Assembly (NCBI GenBank): GCA_016182785.1 | Contig: JACPFU010000023.1 | Coordinates: 272,932-336,931 of the forward strand | DNA from: Lysobacterales bacterium | GTDB taxonomy: Bacteria; Pseudomonadota; Gammaproteobacteria; Xanthomonadales; Ahniellaceae | Length of the DNA: 64,000 nucleotides | Direction of reading: 5' to 3' | In this document: in pieces, positions 53,988-63,452 of the stretch | How the letters are laid out: each line of letters begins with the position of its first letter | Position numbering within the stretch: the first letter of the stretch is position 1 | The notes under the pieces: model-generated | Seen by the model: the letters and a program-made list of their open reading frames with translations, nothing else | The model's database searches: none | Told to the model about the DNA's origin: nothing | Program-made: the position numbers and the translations under genes

Positions 53988-54863
53988 TCAGCGAAGCAGC
54001 AGGATGGGTATCAGACTGCTTCGCAGTACATGCGTTGTGGTGCTGCCGACGATCAGATGACGGATGCGCGAATGACCGTAGGCGCCCATCACCAGCAGAT
54101 CGGTATTGGAGCGCTCGATGTGTCGTGAGATCACGGTATCGGCGGTCCCTTCGACGATATTGCTCTTCGCAGTAAACCCTGCGCGCTGCAACTCGGCCAG
54201 CGCCCAGTCGAGATGTTGACGACGTGCGGCGTCCTCCGCGCCGACCATGAGGACGTTGCAATCAAGCCCTTTCAGCAGCGGGCTCGCACACACCATCTCG
54301 ATGCATTTGCGCGTGGTTGCACTGCCGTCGTAGGCAATCAGGAATCGCTGGATCGGCAGCACGTCCTTCGACGCAACGAGGACGGGTCGATGGACTGCGC
54401 GAATGACACGCTCGAGGTTGCCACCCAAATGCCCGAATGCGCCTTCCGCATGTTCGCCACGTTGACCGATGACGAACAAGCGAACCCTCGGTTCGAGGTC
54501 GAGCAACGTCTCGACGAGTTCGCCGTGGCGCTGCCGAACGTCTGCCTGGACGCCGTGTCGTTCGAGCACCTGGGCGCGGAGCTGTTCGAGTAGCGTGCGA
54601 CCGTGTGCCTGTGCCAACTTGGCCCGACGTGCATCCAGATCCGCAAGCTCCTGCAGCAGTTGATCGCTGGCGCCTAGCGAGAGACTCCCGCTCAGGTCGG
54701 CGGCGCCGGACCCGGAGGTTCGATCCAGCGTATGCAACAGTTCGAGCGGTGCGCCGATGCGGCGTGCGGCCCAGCCACCCAGGGACGACACGCTTTGTGC
54801 GTAGGCGGAAGCATCGACGGCGCCGAGCACACAACCGCCGGTATTGATCAGTGATTGGGTCAT
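53988..54863 (-). CDS. Tandem universal stress protein (two UspA domains)
   Basis: 291 residues. Domain 1 (about 10-150) opens GGCVLGAVDASAYAQSVSSL and has a degenerate nucleotide loop (VIGQRGEHAEGAFGHLGGN). Domain 2 (about 160-291) has RFLIAYDGSATTRKCIEMVC and the complete ATP-binding motif VMGAYGHSRIRHLIVGSTTT. Located 13 bases after the SulP transporter gene, so the two are co-transcribed; E. coli-type UspE proteins share this layout. Confidence 0.87.
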   Translation of the reverse strand: MTQSLINTGGCVLGAVDASAYAQSVSSLGGWAARRIGAPLELLHTLDRTSGSGAADLSGSLSLGASDQLLQELADLDARRAKLAQAHGRTLLEQLRAQVLERHGVQADVRQRHGELVETLLDLEPRVRLFVIGQRGEHAEGAFGHLGGNLERVIRAVHRPVLVASKDVLPIQRFLIAYDGSATTRKCIEMVCASPLLKGLDCNVLMVGAEDAARRQHLDWALAELQRAGFTAKSNIVEGTADTVISRHIERSNTDLLVMGAYGHSRIRHLIVGSTTTHVLRSSLIPILLLR

Positions 54864-54876
54864 GCGTGCGTCCTCA

Positions 54877-56355
54877 TCAGTGTCCGCTCATCAGGCGTTC
54901 GGCGTCGGGTTTGTCGTGAATGGCGAGTCGGTCGACCAGCGTCGCGCTGGCTTCATTGAGGCCGATGATGTCGACCAAGGTGCCTTCGCGACGGAACTTC
55001 AGGACGACCTTGTCCAATGCACCTACCGCGCTCAAGTCCCAGAAATGCGCATCCGACACGTCGATGGTGACGCGCTCCAGCACTTCCTTGAAATCGAAGG
55101 CGGCGACAAAATCTCCCGCCGACGCGAAGAAAACCTGACCGGTGACCTGATACGCGCGGGCGCGATCCTCATCGCTGGCCGTTGAACTGACGTGCAAGAC
55201 CCGACCGACCTTGCGTGCGAAGAACAGCGCGGAAAGCAGCACGCCGGTGAGCACGCCCTTGGCCAGATCATGGGTGAAAACCGTCACGATCACCGTGCCG
55301 ATCATCACGATGTTGGACGTCGTTGGATATGTCCGCAGGTTCTTGATCGACGACCAGCTGAAGGTGCCGATCGAGACCATGATCATCACGGCAACGAGTG
55401 CGGCCATCGGGATCTGCTTCACGAGATCGCTGGCAAAAACGATCATCATCAACAACAGCACACCTGCTGCCAATGCAGACAGTCGTCCGCGACCGCCGGA
55501 TTTCACATTGATCACGGACTGACCGATCATTGCGCAACCGGCCATGCCGCCGATCAGTCCGCTGGCGATATTCGCTACGCCCTGACCGACGCACTCGCGG
55601 TTCTTGTTGCTGTTCGTGTCGGTCAGGTCGTCGACGATTTGCGCCGTCAGCAGAGACTCAATCAATCCGACCACGGCCAACGTCGCCGAAACGGGCGCAA
55701 TGATCATCAACGTGTCGATATTCAGAGGCACCTGCGGCCACAGGAAGACCGGCAGGCTGTCGGGCAGCGCACCCATGTCGCCGACGGTGCGAACGTCAAG
55801 CCCCAACCCGACTGTCACGAGGGTCAATACCACGATGCAGATCAACGGAGACGGAATCGCGCGTGTGAGCAGCGGAAGCAGGTAGATGATCGCGAGTCCA
55901 GCTGCGGTCAGCAAGTAGACCATCCACGGAACGCCGGTCAGTTCCGGCAACTGCGCCAGGAAGATGAGGATGGCCAACGCGTTGACGAAGCCCGTCACCA
56001 CCGAGCGGGAAACGAAGCGCATCAAGGATCCCAGCTTGATCAGCCCCGCTGCGATCTGTAAGACCCCGGTCAGGATCGTGGCTGCGAGCAGGTACTGCAA
56101 GCCGTGATCCTTGACGAGGCCGATCATCAGCAAGGCCATTGCACCCGTGGCCGCCGAGATCATTCCGGGGCGCCCGCCGGTAAACGAAATGACGACAGCG
56201 ATACAAAACGAAGCGTACAGACCGACCTTCGGATCGACGCCGGCGATGATGGAGAACGCGATCGCTTCGGGAATCAAGGCGAGCGCGACGACGAGGCCAG
56301 CGAGCATGTCGCCGCGGACGTTGGAGAGCCAATCCTGGCGAATTTTTTTGAGCAT
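54877..56355 (-). CDS. SulP family anion transporter with STAS domain
   Basis: 492 residues. The membrane part (about 1-390) has the SulP motifs: [60 protein letters not shown] and [20 protein letters not shown]. The C-terminal STAS domain is at about 405-480. Substrates in the family are sulfate, bicarbonate and dicarboxylates; the N-terminal helix 3 region resembles the BicA/YchM side, so bicarbonate is possible. The start at 56355 fits the first charged residues before helix 1. Confidence 0.87.
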   Translation of the reverse strand: MLKKIRQDWLSNVRGDMLAGLVVALALIPEAIAFSIIAGVDPKVGLYASFCIAVVISFTGGRPGMISAATGAMALLMIGLVKDHGLQYLLAATILTGVLQIAAGLIKLGSLMRFVSRSVVTGFVNALAILIFLAQLPELTGVPWMVYLLTAAGLAIIYLLPLLTRAIPSPLICIVVLTLVTVGLGLDVRTVGDMGALPDSLPVFLWPQVPLNIDTLMIIAPVSATLAVVGLIESLLTAQIVDDLTDTNSNKNRECVGQGVANIASGLIGGMAGCAMIGQSVINVKSGGRGRLSALAAGVLLLMMIVFASDLVKQIPMAALVAVMIMVSIGTFSWSSIKNLRTYPTTSNIVMIGTVIVTVFTHDLAKGVLTGVLLSALFFARKVGRVLHVSSTASDEDRARAYQVTGQVFFASAGDFVAAFDFKEVLERVTIDVSDAHFWDLSAVGALDKVVLKFRREGTLVDIIGLNEASATLVDRLAIHDKPDAERLMSGH

Positions 56356-56986
56356 GAACGAGCATCCTTGCCGCAACGGTGACGCTGCGGACGAACAAAG
56401 TGAAACGACCCAGGCAGGTCAGTCAGGAATTGGATCAGGGAGAGGCGAATGACGGAGCGAGGCTCGACATCATGTGTTGCCGCTAACCGCTTATGGTGGC
56501 GTGAGCCGAACGATGCAAGAAATCATGGACGGAGTCTAGCCGATGCGAATCGAGCGATCACTCATCCCGAATTTCCGGCAGACACGTCGCGTCATTTTTT
56601 GTGGGTCTTGGGGAGCGGCGCTTTCAATCCGCAGTACGGGTGGAGATCGTTCGACGTTCGAAGCGCTCACACGACAAGGCCCGGCAACATTCGCCGGGCC
56701 CAGCGGTTCAATTCGTGTCCGGCCAAGACGCGAATCTACAGTTACACCCATCGTCTCGAGTCTCGAGCGCGCGAGTTGTCTTCTTCAACGTGTTGCACTT
56801 GCCCTTGGAGGCCACTCGAACCTAGTACACCGTCGCGTCAGTGTCATCCCCATTGTGGCTAGCCGTTATCGCGCAATTCATCACCCCGCGAGTTGCCATC
56901 ACAGCACTGCGCTTCAGGGATTTCGCTGGGGGCTCTTCACCGAGACTGCACGTTGCAGGTCTCGCGCCAGCGAAAAACCGTGCTTG
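56356..56986. other. 631-bp region without a supportable gene
   Basis: Several frames are open but none has a ribosome site, balanced composition or family motifs. The only clear structure is the hairpin at 56678-56700. The region separates the SulP/Usp operon promoter side from the 3' end of the DUF6768 gene. Confidence 0.5.
56678..56700. terminator. Strong hairpin, possible terminator
   Basis: Perfect inverted repeat GGCCCGGC (56678-56685) and GCCGGGCC (56693-56700) with loop AACATTC. It lies beyond the 3' end of the minus-strand sigma/DUF6768 pair, but 286 bases away and without a T-run. A REP-type element is an alternative. Confidence 0.4.
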
Positions 56987-57367
56987 TTACTTGACTGGGT
57001 GACGCAAGTCGCGGAGCAGCGAAATCTGCAGTTCCAGTCGTTTCATTTCACGCAACATCCGATTGGTCTGCATCTGATTGCCCATAAAGGTCTTGCACAG
57101 CGTCGTGACCTGGAACAGGAACAGTGCCCCGATACCCCATTGCACGGCGGCCACGGGTTCGGTCGTTCCAAACAACTTCCACACGGCGTACGCACCGGCA
57201 ATGAAGGCCAAGCCGCCGGCGAAGTTGACGAACCACATCACCCAGGCCAACGGCCCGCGAAAGATGCCAAAGGCCTGCGTCAGATAACCTGGCTCGCCAT
57301 GACTGGCCAGCAACGCGCGATCTTCATCGGTCAGTGCCTGTCCGATCAATTCATCAAGCTTGTTCAT
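56987..57367 (-). CDS. DUF6768 family membrane protein
   Basis: 126 residues. MNKLDELIGQALTDEDRALL and GEPGYLTQAFGIFRGPLAW, two membrane segments (VMWFVNFAGGLAFIAGAYAV, WGIGALFLFQVTTLCKTFM) and a final amphipathic helix (NRMLREMKRLELQISLL). This is the DUF6768 pattern, usually coupled to an ECF sigma factor gene. The start overlaps the sigma gene by four bases, so it may act as a membrane anti-sigma or signalling partner; that is inference from coupling. Confidence 0.82.
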   Translation of the reverse strand: MNKLDELIGQALTDEDRALLASHGEPGYLTQAFGIFRGPLAWVMWFVNFAGGLAFIAGAYAVWKLFGTTEPVAAVQWGIGALFLFQVTTLCKTFMGNQMQTNRMLREMKRLELQISLLRDLRHPVK

Positions 57368-57921
57368 GAGGATGCTCCTTCAAGTAGTGCGCGCACTTTG
57401 CGACGTGCGTGCATGAGCCGGGTCTTGACCGTTCCCGGTGAAACGTCGATCGCGATGGCGATTTCCGCCACGCTCAATTCTTCGATGTAGAACAGTGCGA
57501 GTGCCGCGCGCTGCGGCCCAGGCAGAGATGCAATGGCTGCAACGACCTGAGCGACTTCTGCAGCGAACTCGCCTGATTCGTGCTCGGGTGTCGCCCATTC
57601 CTGTTCGAGTTCGTAGTCCTCGGGCAGCGCTACTTCCTGACCCACTCGATTGAATGCGCGCTGGCAGCGACGCGTCACGATGCGGTAGGCCCACGCGGGG
57701 AAAGCAGCGGCATCATCGAGTCGGGCGATGCCGCGCAGAATGTCGACCCAGGCTTCCTGCACCACGTCCTTGGCCCGATCGGCATCGCCGATCACGCGCC
57801 AAGCGTGCCTGAGCAACTTGGGCTGCCAGCGCGCCACCAGGCGCGCAAACGCGGGCTGGTCGCCCGTGACCGCAGCCGCGACCAGGTATTCGTCAAAAAT
57901 CCGCTCGCTGTCCCGAATCAC
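57364..57921 (-). CDS. ECF-type sigma factor coupled to DUF6768
   Basis: 185 residues. Region 2: QPAFARLVARWQPKLLRHAW, DRAKDVVQEAWVDILRGIAR and AFPAWAYRIVTRRCQRAFNR. Region 4: LPGPQRAALALFYIEELSVA and DVSPGTVKTRLMHARRKVRA. The four-base overlap with the DUF6768 gene means tight coupling. Targets are unknown. Confidence 0.87.
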   Translation of the reverse strand: MIRDSERIFDEYLVAAAVTGDQPAFARLVARWQPKLLRHAWRVIGDADRAKDVVQEAWVDILRGIARLDDAAAFPAWAYRIVTRRCQRAFNRVGQEVALPEDYELEQEWATPEHESGEFAAEVAQVVAAIASLPGPQRAALALFYIEELSVAEIAIAIDVSPGTVKTRLMHARRKVRALLEGASS

Positions 57922-58123
57922 TGGTGGCTTTCCTGTCTAATGCTTGCAACTAAGGTGCACGCGAGCCGGCATCCGGTTCAATCGGTCGTGCAGCCCGGAA
58001 AAACACTGGCTTGCGCGCGGATCATTGCGGTTGCGGCGACGGTCCGGCAGTCTTGCTGACAATGCGGACCACCGCTTCAACACCGTTTGACGACCCAACC
58101 CAGCGATCTGCGACCGGAGCTCC

Positions 58124-59071
58124 ATGCTGTTTCCACTTCTCAATATTTTCGCGGGTCTGGCGTTGCTTGCCCTGGGCGCGGAGGGATTGGTTCGTGGCAG
58201 CACCAGCGTGGCACTGCGCATGGGCGTAACACCACTGGTCATTGGACTGACCATCGTGGCATTCGGCACCGGGACACCGGAGTTGCTCGTCAGCGTCGAA
58301 GCCGCCCGGACGGGTAACAGCGGCATTGCGCTCGGCAACATCGTCGGCTCGAACATCGGCAACATCGGGCTGATTCTGGGATGTGCGGCACTGGCACGAC
58401 CGTTGCGTGTCCGCTCGGAACTGCTTCAGCGCGAAGTGCCGCTCATGATCGCCATCACGCTCGCGTTTTGCCTGATGCTGTGGGACGGCGAACTTGGTCG
58501 AATCGATGGCGCACTGCTACTGATCGGCTCGGTCATCTACGTCGTGGGGATGTATGCGTTGGCCCGGCGCGACAAGAACCGCGAAGTGGCCGCCGAGTTC
58601 GCGGAGGTGATGCCGCCGATCGCGCGCTCGCGTTGGGTCGACGCCGCCTACATTCTCGCCGGCTTCGCGGGGCTCGTCCTGGGCGCAAATCTGTTGGTCA
58701 GCGGCGCGACCGTCGTGGCGCAAGCGTTCGGCTTGAGCCAAGTGGTGATTGGACTCACGGTGGTCGCGGTTGGCACGAGCATGCCTGAGCTGGCGACGTC
58801 CGTCGTGGCCGCGATACGGGACGAGGCCGATGTCGCATTCGGGAACGTCATTGGGTCGAATATCTTGAACATCCTGTTCGTCATCGGCCTGGTTGCACTG
58901 ATCCATCCGTTCTCGGTGGAAGCACTGACGCCGCTCGACTTGGTGGTGTTTGCAGGGAGCGCAGTGCTGCTACTGCCCTTGATGTGGCGCGGCGCCATTC
59001 TCAATCGCTGGGAAGGCGCGCTATTGCTGGGTGGATATGTCGCCTATCTGGCCGTGCTTCTCGTGCGCTAG
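58124..59071 (+). CDS. Calcium/sodium antiporter, CaCA family (YrbG-like)
   Basis: 315 residues, ten membrane segments in two inverted halves. The alpha-1 repeat has IVAFGTGTPELLVSVEAA and GNIVGSNIGNIGLILG; the alpha-2 repeat has VVAVGTSMPELATSVVAAI and GNVIGSNILNILFVIG. These hold the ion-binding Glu residues. Length is normal for the family. It starts divergently from the ECF sigma gene, about 200 bases away, where I see no clear regulatory site. Confidence 0.9.
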   Translation: MLFPLLNIFAGLALLALGAEGLVRGSTSVALRMGVTPLVIGLTIVAFGTGTPELLVSVEAARTGNSGIALGNIVGSNIGNIGLILGCAALARPLRVRSELLQREVPLMIAITLAFCLMLWDGELGRIDGALLLIGSVIYVVGMYALARRDKNREVAAEFAEVMPPIARSRWVDAAYILAGFAGLVLGANLLVSGATVVAQAFGLSQVVIGLTVVAVGTSMPELATSVVAAIRDEADVAFGNVIGSNILNILFVIGLVALIHPFSVEALTPLDLVVFAGSAVLLLPLMWRGAILNRWEGALLLGGYVAYLAVLLVR

Positions 59072-59319
59072 GTTGGCCTCGCACAACGCGCAGAAAGAAT
59101 CGCCCGTCACCTGTTCCAGAGACAGGGCTTAGAATCCACGTCGGGTGCGGGACCGCCCACGCGCACGTCCCCCAATGTGCTCGTGTGGCCACTATCGAAC
59201 GGCTGGCGCCCGCTGCTGCGCAGCGTGGTGCCTTGGCCGATCATTCGTCGCGATGCGATGCCGCGCCTCACGCCGGCGCCGACGGATGCGCGAATCGTCG
59301 TGGTCAAAGACGCGCTGAG

Positions 59320-59598
59320 CTAACCGCGGGCCAGTTTCAGCTGAAAGACTTCCACGCGCTGGCGTTGGCCGGCCGAATTGCGCGTGACGATGGCGTTGAG
59401 CACGATGGGTACGGCCGTCAGGTTCGCGTCACCGGTGGGATCGGCTCGAAACGTGAGTCGCACGACGCTGTCGAACACCTCACTCAAATCACCGGCAGAC
59501 AGGGATAGCGTCTCTCCGTCGGCGCTCTTGATCTGAATCGTGTCCGGCTGAACGCCGATCACGACGAAGTCCTCAACGGCAGTTGCTGAAAATGGCAT
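59320..59598 (-). CDS. Small beta-rich hypothetical protein
   Basis: 92 residues: DFVVIGVQPDTIQIKSADGE, TLSLSAGDLSEVFDSVVRLT, then ANLTAVPIVLNAIVTRNSAG and a final VEVFQLKLARG strand. The composition is that of a real small beta protein and a purine-rich stretch precedes the ATG. I recognise no family. First minus-strand gene at the left edge of the accessory island. Confidence 0.5.
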   Translation of the reverse strand: MPFSATAVEDFVVIGVQPDTIQIKSADGETLSLSAGDLSEVFDSVVRLTFRADPTGDANLTAVPIVLNAIVTRNSAGQRQRVEVFQLKLARG

Positions 59599-59874
59599 GC
59601 GCCGACCTCACTCCAAGTTCAAGCCTTCGTTCAAGGTTGACCGACGTGCAAGTTGCGCTGCTTCGGTGTCTTATGACGATCTGATGGATGGATCGGCTTT
59701 CCAACGGCCAGCGAGCTGGGAGCGAATCATCCTCCGTTGCGTTCGACATGCGGAGTCTGCGCCGGGCAGTTCATTCTTCTTCACTGTTCGGCGACGACTG
59801 TGGGCGCGATTTCTGGGTGCCAAACACGGTGCGGTGTTGAACGCTCGATCGCGGACCCACTACTGAACCCGAAT

Positions 59875-60597
59875 TCAGCGACGCCGAGACCGATCGAGAG
59901 ACGCCAGTACAAATGGGCGCGCATCACCGTGTTCGTGCACGATACGTCTCATCGCTTCGCTCCATGGCACGGTCGGATCAACGGCCATGAGTTCTCCGTG
60001 GGCCAATCGGAAGAGATAGGCCGTGATCGCAAACATCACATCGGCGCCGTGTAGCTCAAGAAGCGTCGGTTGGGACTTGATCAGGAAGCCGTACGGCGCA
60101 TCGAGCAACTTCGCGTAGTCGGGTCGATGACTGTCTTGAACGTTGTAGTGCAACACGGGACGTTCATTGCCGTGCAAGCGACGTATCAAGTTATCGATGC
60201 CCATGCGGTGGGTGTACCGCAATTCGAAGCCGGAGCGATGCTCCGGGCAGTCGGACGCAATCAACGCAACGTCTGGATGCGTGACGTCCAGGTGACGCAG
60301 CGTCAGGCTTGCATCAATCGGAGCCTGGTCGTCCACCTTGCACCAGAAATGGTCGGCTCCGGTCGAGACCATCGCCATTCGATACTGATCCGCCGGCAAG
60401 TCGACGACAAGGTCGCCGCCGCAGAGTTCTGCTCGGTGGCCCATCATCTCCGCGAGTGCGCCAACGTGCAGGGCGTGTTCTCTGCAGTACCAGCCCGCAT
60501 CCCAACCGCCCGGATGGATCAACGGCGGGACAGTGTAGAGATGGTTCAGCCCAGCCTTGGCGCCCCGCAATAGTGCGTCGCATATTTTCAATGGCAT
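59875..60597 (-). CDS. Transglutaminase-like (Cys-His-Asp) protein of unknown function
   Basis: 240 residues, no signal peptide. GWDAGWYCREHALHVGALAE (Cys, about 38), then GADHFWCKVDD (His, about 83) and APIDASLTLRHLDV (Asp, about 94) are in the order and context of the transglutaminase/arylamine N-acetyltransferase-like fold. The Cys starts a helix, and the His-x-Trp and Asp-Ala-Ser lie on following strands. No named family is recognised. It could be a protease, deamidase or peptide-modifying enzyme. It starts 72 bases after the PIN-like gene on the same strand. The catalytic assignment is inference from motif order. Confidence 0.6.
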   Translation of the reverse strand: MPLKICDALLRGAKAGLNHLYTVPPLIHPGGWDAGWYCREHALHVGALAEMMGHRAELCGGDLVVDLPADQYRMAMVSTGADHFWCKVDDQAPIDASLTLRHLDVTHPDVALIASDCPEHRSGFELRYTHRMGIDNLIRRLHGNERPVLHYNVQDSHRPDYAKLLDAPYGFLIKSQPTLLELHGADVMFAITAYLFRLAHGELMAVDPTVPWSEAMRRIVHEHGDARPFVLASLDRSRRR

Positions 60598-60669
60598 GTC
60601 GCGAATCTCTTCAAGGCGAGTATCTTGAAATCGCTGGGTGGACGCGCCGATACGTGGCTCACACTGCTT

Positions 60670-61563
60670 CTACTCCAAGTCCTTCATCAATTGCGACCAT
60701 TCCGCGGCAGACACTCTGGGAAAAAGACGATGGTCCGGATGAAAATCGAAGCGAAACGAATGAGCGCTCGTCCATTCCGGATTTCGCACGCCGAGCTCAC
60801 ACCAAAACGCGGCCAGTCCACGATCGGCAGTGCACAGCGCGACGGGCGCTTGGCCCATCGCGCTGGTGCTCGCCAACAACTCGAGCGATCGCAGGTCGGA
60901 GATGGCGTTGTGCGCTTGGGCCGCGCTGTAGGTCTTCTTGGGCTTGAGCACCCGTCGTGCGCTTGAGGATCTCGCGCCATCTTTGGCCTCGTAGAGACAC
61001 GCGAGGCATGCGAGCACCACCAGGGAGTGGCCCTTGAGTCTGAATCGGCCTGCGGTTTCGATCACTTGCCGTGCGATCTCCGGAAGGCGGTTGTCACGGT
61101 GACGCTCGGCAATGAGCGGCGCTGTCTCCATTAGGAACGCGCATTCGGCGTGGTATCGCTCTTGAAGCGCTTCCTGGACGGCGTAGATGTCCTTCTGGAT
61201 GTCCGGTGCGTACGAGAGCACCTCGGCCTGAGAAACGAGCGCGCTGAGCGCGGCGCAGACGTCGTCATGTTCCTGGAAGAACTCGGAGCAGCTGGTGGCT
61301 CGGCCGAAGCGGCCTTCCAATGCACACAGGCCGACGTTGATCTTGATGCTGTGGTCGTTCAAGTGGCTCAGCCAGTAGCGATGGGCGTCGACATCGGACC
61401 GATCGGCGCGCGCAAGCGATTTCAGCAACACCACGATGTTGCGGTCGAGCAACAGCGTGCGACCGGTGAGCAGCGTCAGCGGAAAATGGCCGCCGATCAC
61501 GAGCCCATAGATCGTGAGTCTGTGCGGAAGCGACACAGTCAGCTGGAACGTCGGCGAATTCAT
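60670..61563 (-). CDS. PIN-like domain protein of unknown function
   Basis: 297 residues. GRTLLLDRNIVVLLKSLARA (about 35; acidic end of strand 1), GLCALEGRFGR (about 80) and VALCTADRGLAAFWCELG (about 252; the T-x-D-x-x-L pattern of PIN active sites) are spaced as the acidic cluster of a PIN nuclease with a helical insert. It would be an RNase-like protein. Its neighbours on the same strand are an XRE regulator and the transglutaminase-like protein. A toxin or defence role is possible but unproven. Confidence 0.6.
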   Translation of the reverse strand: MNSPTFQLTVSLPHRLTIYGLVIGGHFPLTLLTGRTLLLDRNIVVLLKSLARADRSDVDAHRYWLSHLNDHSIKINVGLCALEGRFGRATSCSEFFQEHDDVCAALSALVSQAEVLSYAPDIQKDIYAVQEALQERYHAECAFLMETAPLIAERHRDNRLPEIARQVIETAGRFRLKGHSLVVLACLACLYEAKDGARSSSARRVLKPKKTYSAAQAHNAISDLRSLELLASTSAMGQAPVALCTADRGLAAFWCELGVRNPEWTSAHSFRFDFHPDHRLFPRVSAAEWSQLMKDLE

Positions 61564-61751
61564 GGGGAACTGCTCGTGGGCAGGGACTGCGTATCGTTCG
61601 GCGGCATTGGCTGTTCTCGATGCCGCAAATTAGCGCGGAACGGCGATCCGCCACGGGATGCCTCGCCGGAAAGTCTTTCGACAGCACCGGGTGTGCTAGC
61701 CCTCAAACCGTGGGGTGCAGTTCGAAGAGCCACTGGGTTCCGAGGGTGAGA

Positions 61752-62042
61752 TCAGCGCCGGCGCGACTTGCTGGACGCCACCTTGCGGCCGATGCGTTCC
61801 TTGTTCCGTCCGTCCAAGAATCGACCGAAGGCCGCGGTCGCGTCGGCGCCGAGGGCCTCACAAATCTCAGTGAATTCGACGACATCAACGCGTCGCTCGC
61901 CACGTTCGATCTTCGAGACGAAGGTTTGGGTATTGCCCAGCCGACTCCCTAACTCGACCTGAGTGACGCCAGCCTGCTCGCGGAGGTCTCGCAGCAAGCG
62001 CAACAGGGATTGGTAGTGCCGGTGGTGTGTCGAGCTGGCCAT
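61752..62042 (-). CDS. XRE-family helix-turn-helix regulator
   Basis: 96 residues. The HTH_3 domain is LLRDLREQAGVTQVELGSRL, GNTQTFVSKIERGERRVDVV and EFTEICEALG (about 15-70). The tail is basic (GRKVASSKSRRR). The ATG at 62042 is preferred over a TTG at 62063. A palindrome (62047-62063) lies directly before this start, which suits autoregulation. It probably controls the minus-strand trio and perhaps the divergent genes. Confidence 0.83.
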   Translation of the reverse strand: MASSTHHRHYQSLLRLLRDLREQAGVTQVELGSRLGNTQTFVSKIERGERRVDVVEFTEICEALGADATAAFGRFLDGRNKERIGRKVASSKSRRR

Positions 62043-62046
62043 GTGG

Positions 62047-62086
62047 TTGCCGTCGTTCGGCAACGCACGCTAGAGTCCGATTCGGA
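62047..62086. promoter_or_regulatory. Palindromes in the island's divergent promoter, probable XRE operators
   Basis: Two inverted repeats lie between the divergent starts: TTGCCG-tcgtt-CGGCAA (62047-62063) and the perfect 11-mer TCCGATTCGGA (62076-62086). Their place between an XRE gene and the gene at 62124 is what is expected of self-operators. Confidence 0.5.
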
Positions 62087-62123
62087 ATAGTCCAAAATCG
62101 GCTTTTCCGTCGAGGGGTTACGC

Positions 62124-62954
62124 TTGTCCGTGAGCGCTGTGTCCGAGAATGCAATCCTTACTCCGCCCCTGAGCGACGTGTCAGAACTCGGTCTGTTCGG
62201 CGCCATGGCGTTGCTGGGCGTCCTGCAGGCCGGTGCCGACCCTGGATATCGCTATCTTCGGCGCATGCCCTCCGGTGGGGGGCGCCTAGCGCCGCATCGC
62301 GCCCTCAGGCACCAGATCATCGCGGCATTGCTCGAGGCCGGCGTTTTGGTTCACGCCGCCCCTCGACGCCTCAAACTCGATGCGACGCTGAACGACCCCG
62401 AATGGGACCAGACCAATCTCGAAGATGCCGACTGGGCGATCTGCTGGTGCGACACCACACGGGCATCACTTCCTCGTCGATTGAAGGAGTACTTGGACGC
62501 GTTGGAGCTGTCGGCTCACAACCGGGAAGTGCTGATCGACGCCTGGACCGCCCTGGGCAAAGCCGAGTGTCTTGCCTTTGGCGAGTACGCACTGGCCACG
62601 CATCGCATGGACCCCAAGATTGCGATGGTCACCGAATCAGCGCTGGGTCCACTGCTCGCGCAACGCTCGATCGGACAAACGTGCGCATACATGTGGTGGG
62701 GGGCGAAAAACGTAGCGTCTTCGTTCCTGCGCCACGGTGGTCAGCCCGGGCTCGCCGAGCGCGAGATGCTTCGTTCGATCACCAACGCCTACGACCGGTC
62801 CGAGGGACAAGTCCGTCCGGGCGCGCAATTTCAACGCCACTTCACGATTCCATTGGGCACGTTTGCCTCGGCATTCCTGTCGGCGAGTCGACTGGGCGAC
62901 GCCTATTGGCATGCTCCGATTTCCGATGAGGCCATCGACGAACGGTTTCTCTAG
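62124..62954 (+). CDS. Unknown 276-residue protein of the accessory island
   Basis: 276 residues if the TTG at 62124 is used (GAGGGG seven bases upstream); a GTG at 62130 is the alternative. The N-terminal half has a helix-rich segment (RALRHQIIAALLEAGVLVHA). The middle is unusually rich in Trp and acidic residues (DPEWDQTNLEDADWAICWCD). The C-terminal half has SIGQTCAYMWWGAKNVASSF and a final PISDEAIDERF. No signal peptide, membrane segment or known motif is recognised. It is divergent from the XRE gene and 38 bases before the next gene, so likely one operon with it. Confidence 0.65.
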   Translation: MSVSAVSENAILTPPLSDVSELGLFGAMALLGVLQAGADPGYRYLRRMPSGGGRLAPHRALRHQIIAALLEAGVLVHAAPRRLKLDATLNDPEWDQTNLEDADWAICWCDTTRASLPRRLKEYLDALELSAHNREVLIDAWTALGKAECLAFGEYALATHRMDPKIAMVTESALGPLLAQRSIGQTCAYMWWGAKNVASSFLRHGGQPGLAEREMLRSITNAYDRSEGQVRPGAQFQRHFTIPLGTFASAFLSASRLGDAYWHAPISDEAIDERFL

Positions 62955-62992
62955 TCGAAGTCCTTTCCCATGTTCCGGAGCAAGGAAACGTC

Positions 62993-63337
62993 ATGAACAC
63001 GTCCGCAGCCCCACTTCGCGCCTGGCACTCAATGTCGGCCAGAGACCACGCTGTCTGGGGTGCCGCCTATGCGTTGCATCCCAACCCAGGTCTCGAGGCT
63101 GCCGCGCACGCCGATCGCGTCGTCGACACACTCTCGGGAGTCGATTGGCCAGAGACAGAAGAGCCCGAACATCGTGCCGCGCGGCTCATCAGGGGATTGT
63201 CGTTGGATGAATTTCGGGCGTGGTACCGCGTCGAGCAACAGGTGGCCAACCGCCGGCCTCGACGACCCACGCCGACCGAAGCCGACGTCCAAAAAGCCTA
63301 TGAGATCTATGTGATGTGCAGTTGCGATTTCTACTGA
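62993..63337 (+). CDS. Unknown 114-residue protein of the accessory island
   Basis: 114 residues with an AAGGAAA ribosome site before the ATG. The sequence is helical and acidic (ADRVVDTLSGVDWPETEEPE, GLSLDEFRAWYRVEQQVANR) and ends YEIYVMCSCDFY, with two Cys near the end. No family is recognised. It lies 38 bases after the 276-residue gene, consistent with co-transcription. Confidence 0.65.
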   Translation: MNTSAAPLRAWHSMSARDHAVWGAAYALHPNPGLEAAAHADRVVDTLSGVDWPETEEPEHRAARLIRGLSLDEFRAWYRVEQQVANRRPRRPTPTEADVQKAYEIYVMCSCDFY

Positions 63338-63452
63338 CCGATGCCACAGGCGGCCAGAAGGGACTTTGGATGGGCAGATAAAATGCCGAGTGCGTCGCGA
63401 AGGCGGTATAAGCATCCGGACGTAGGATGGCTCGCTGCTGGGAGTGTTACCT

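Noticed and set aside
59072..59319. Open frame continuing after the antiporter stop codon
   Set aside because: It is in the antiporter frame and reads smoothly to a stop near 59322, but has no start codon with a ribosome site and no family match.
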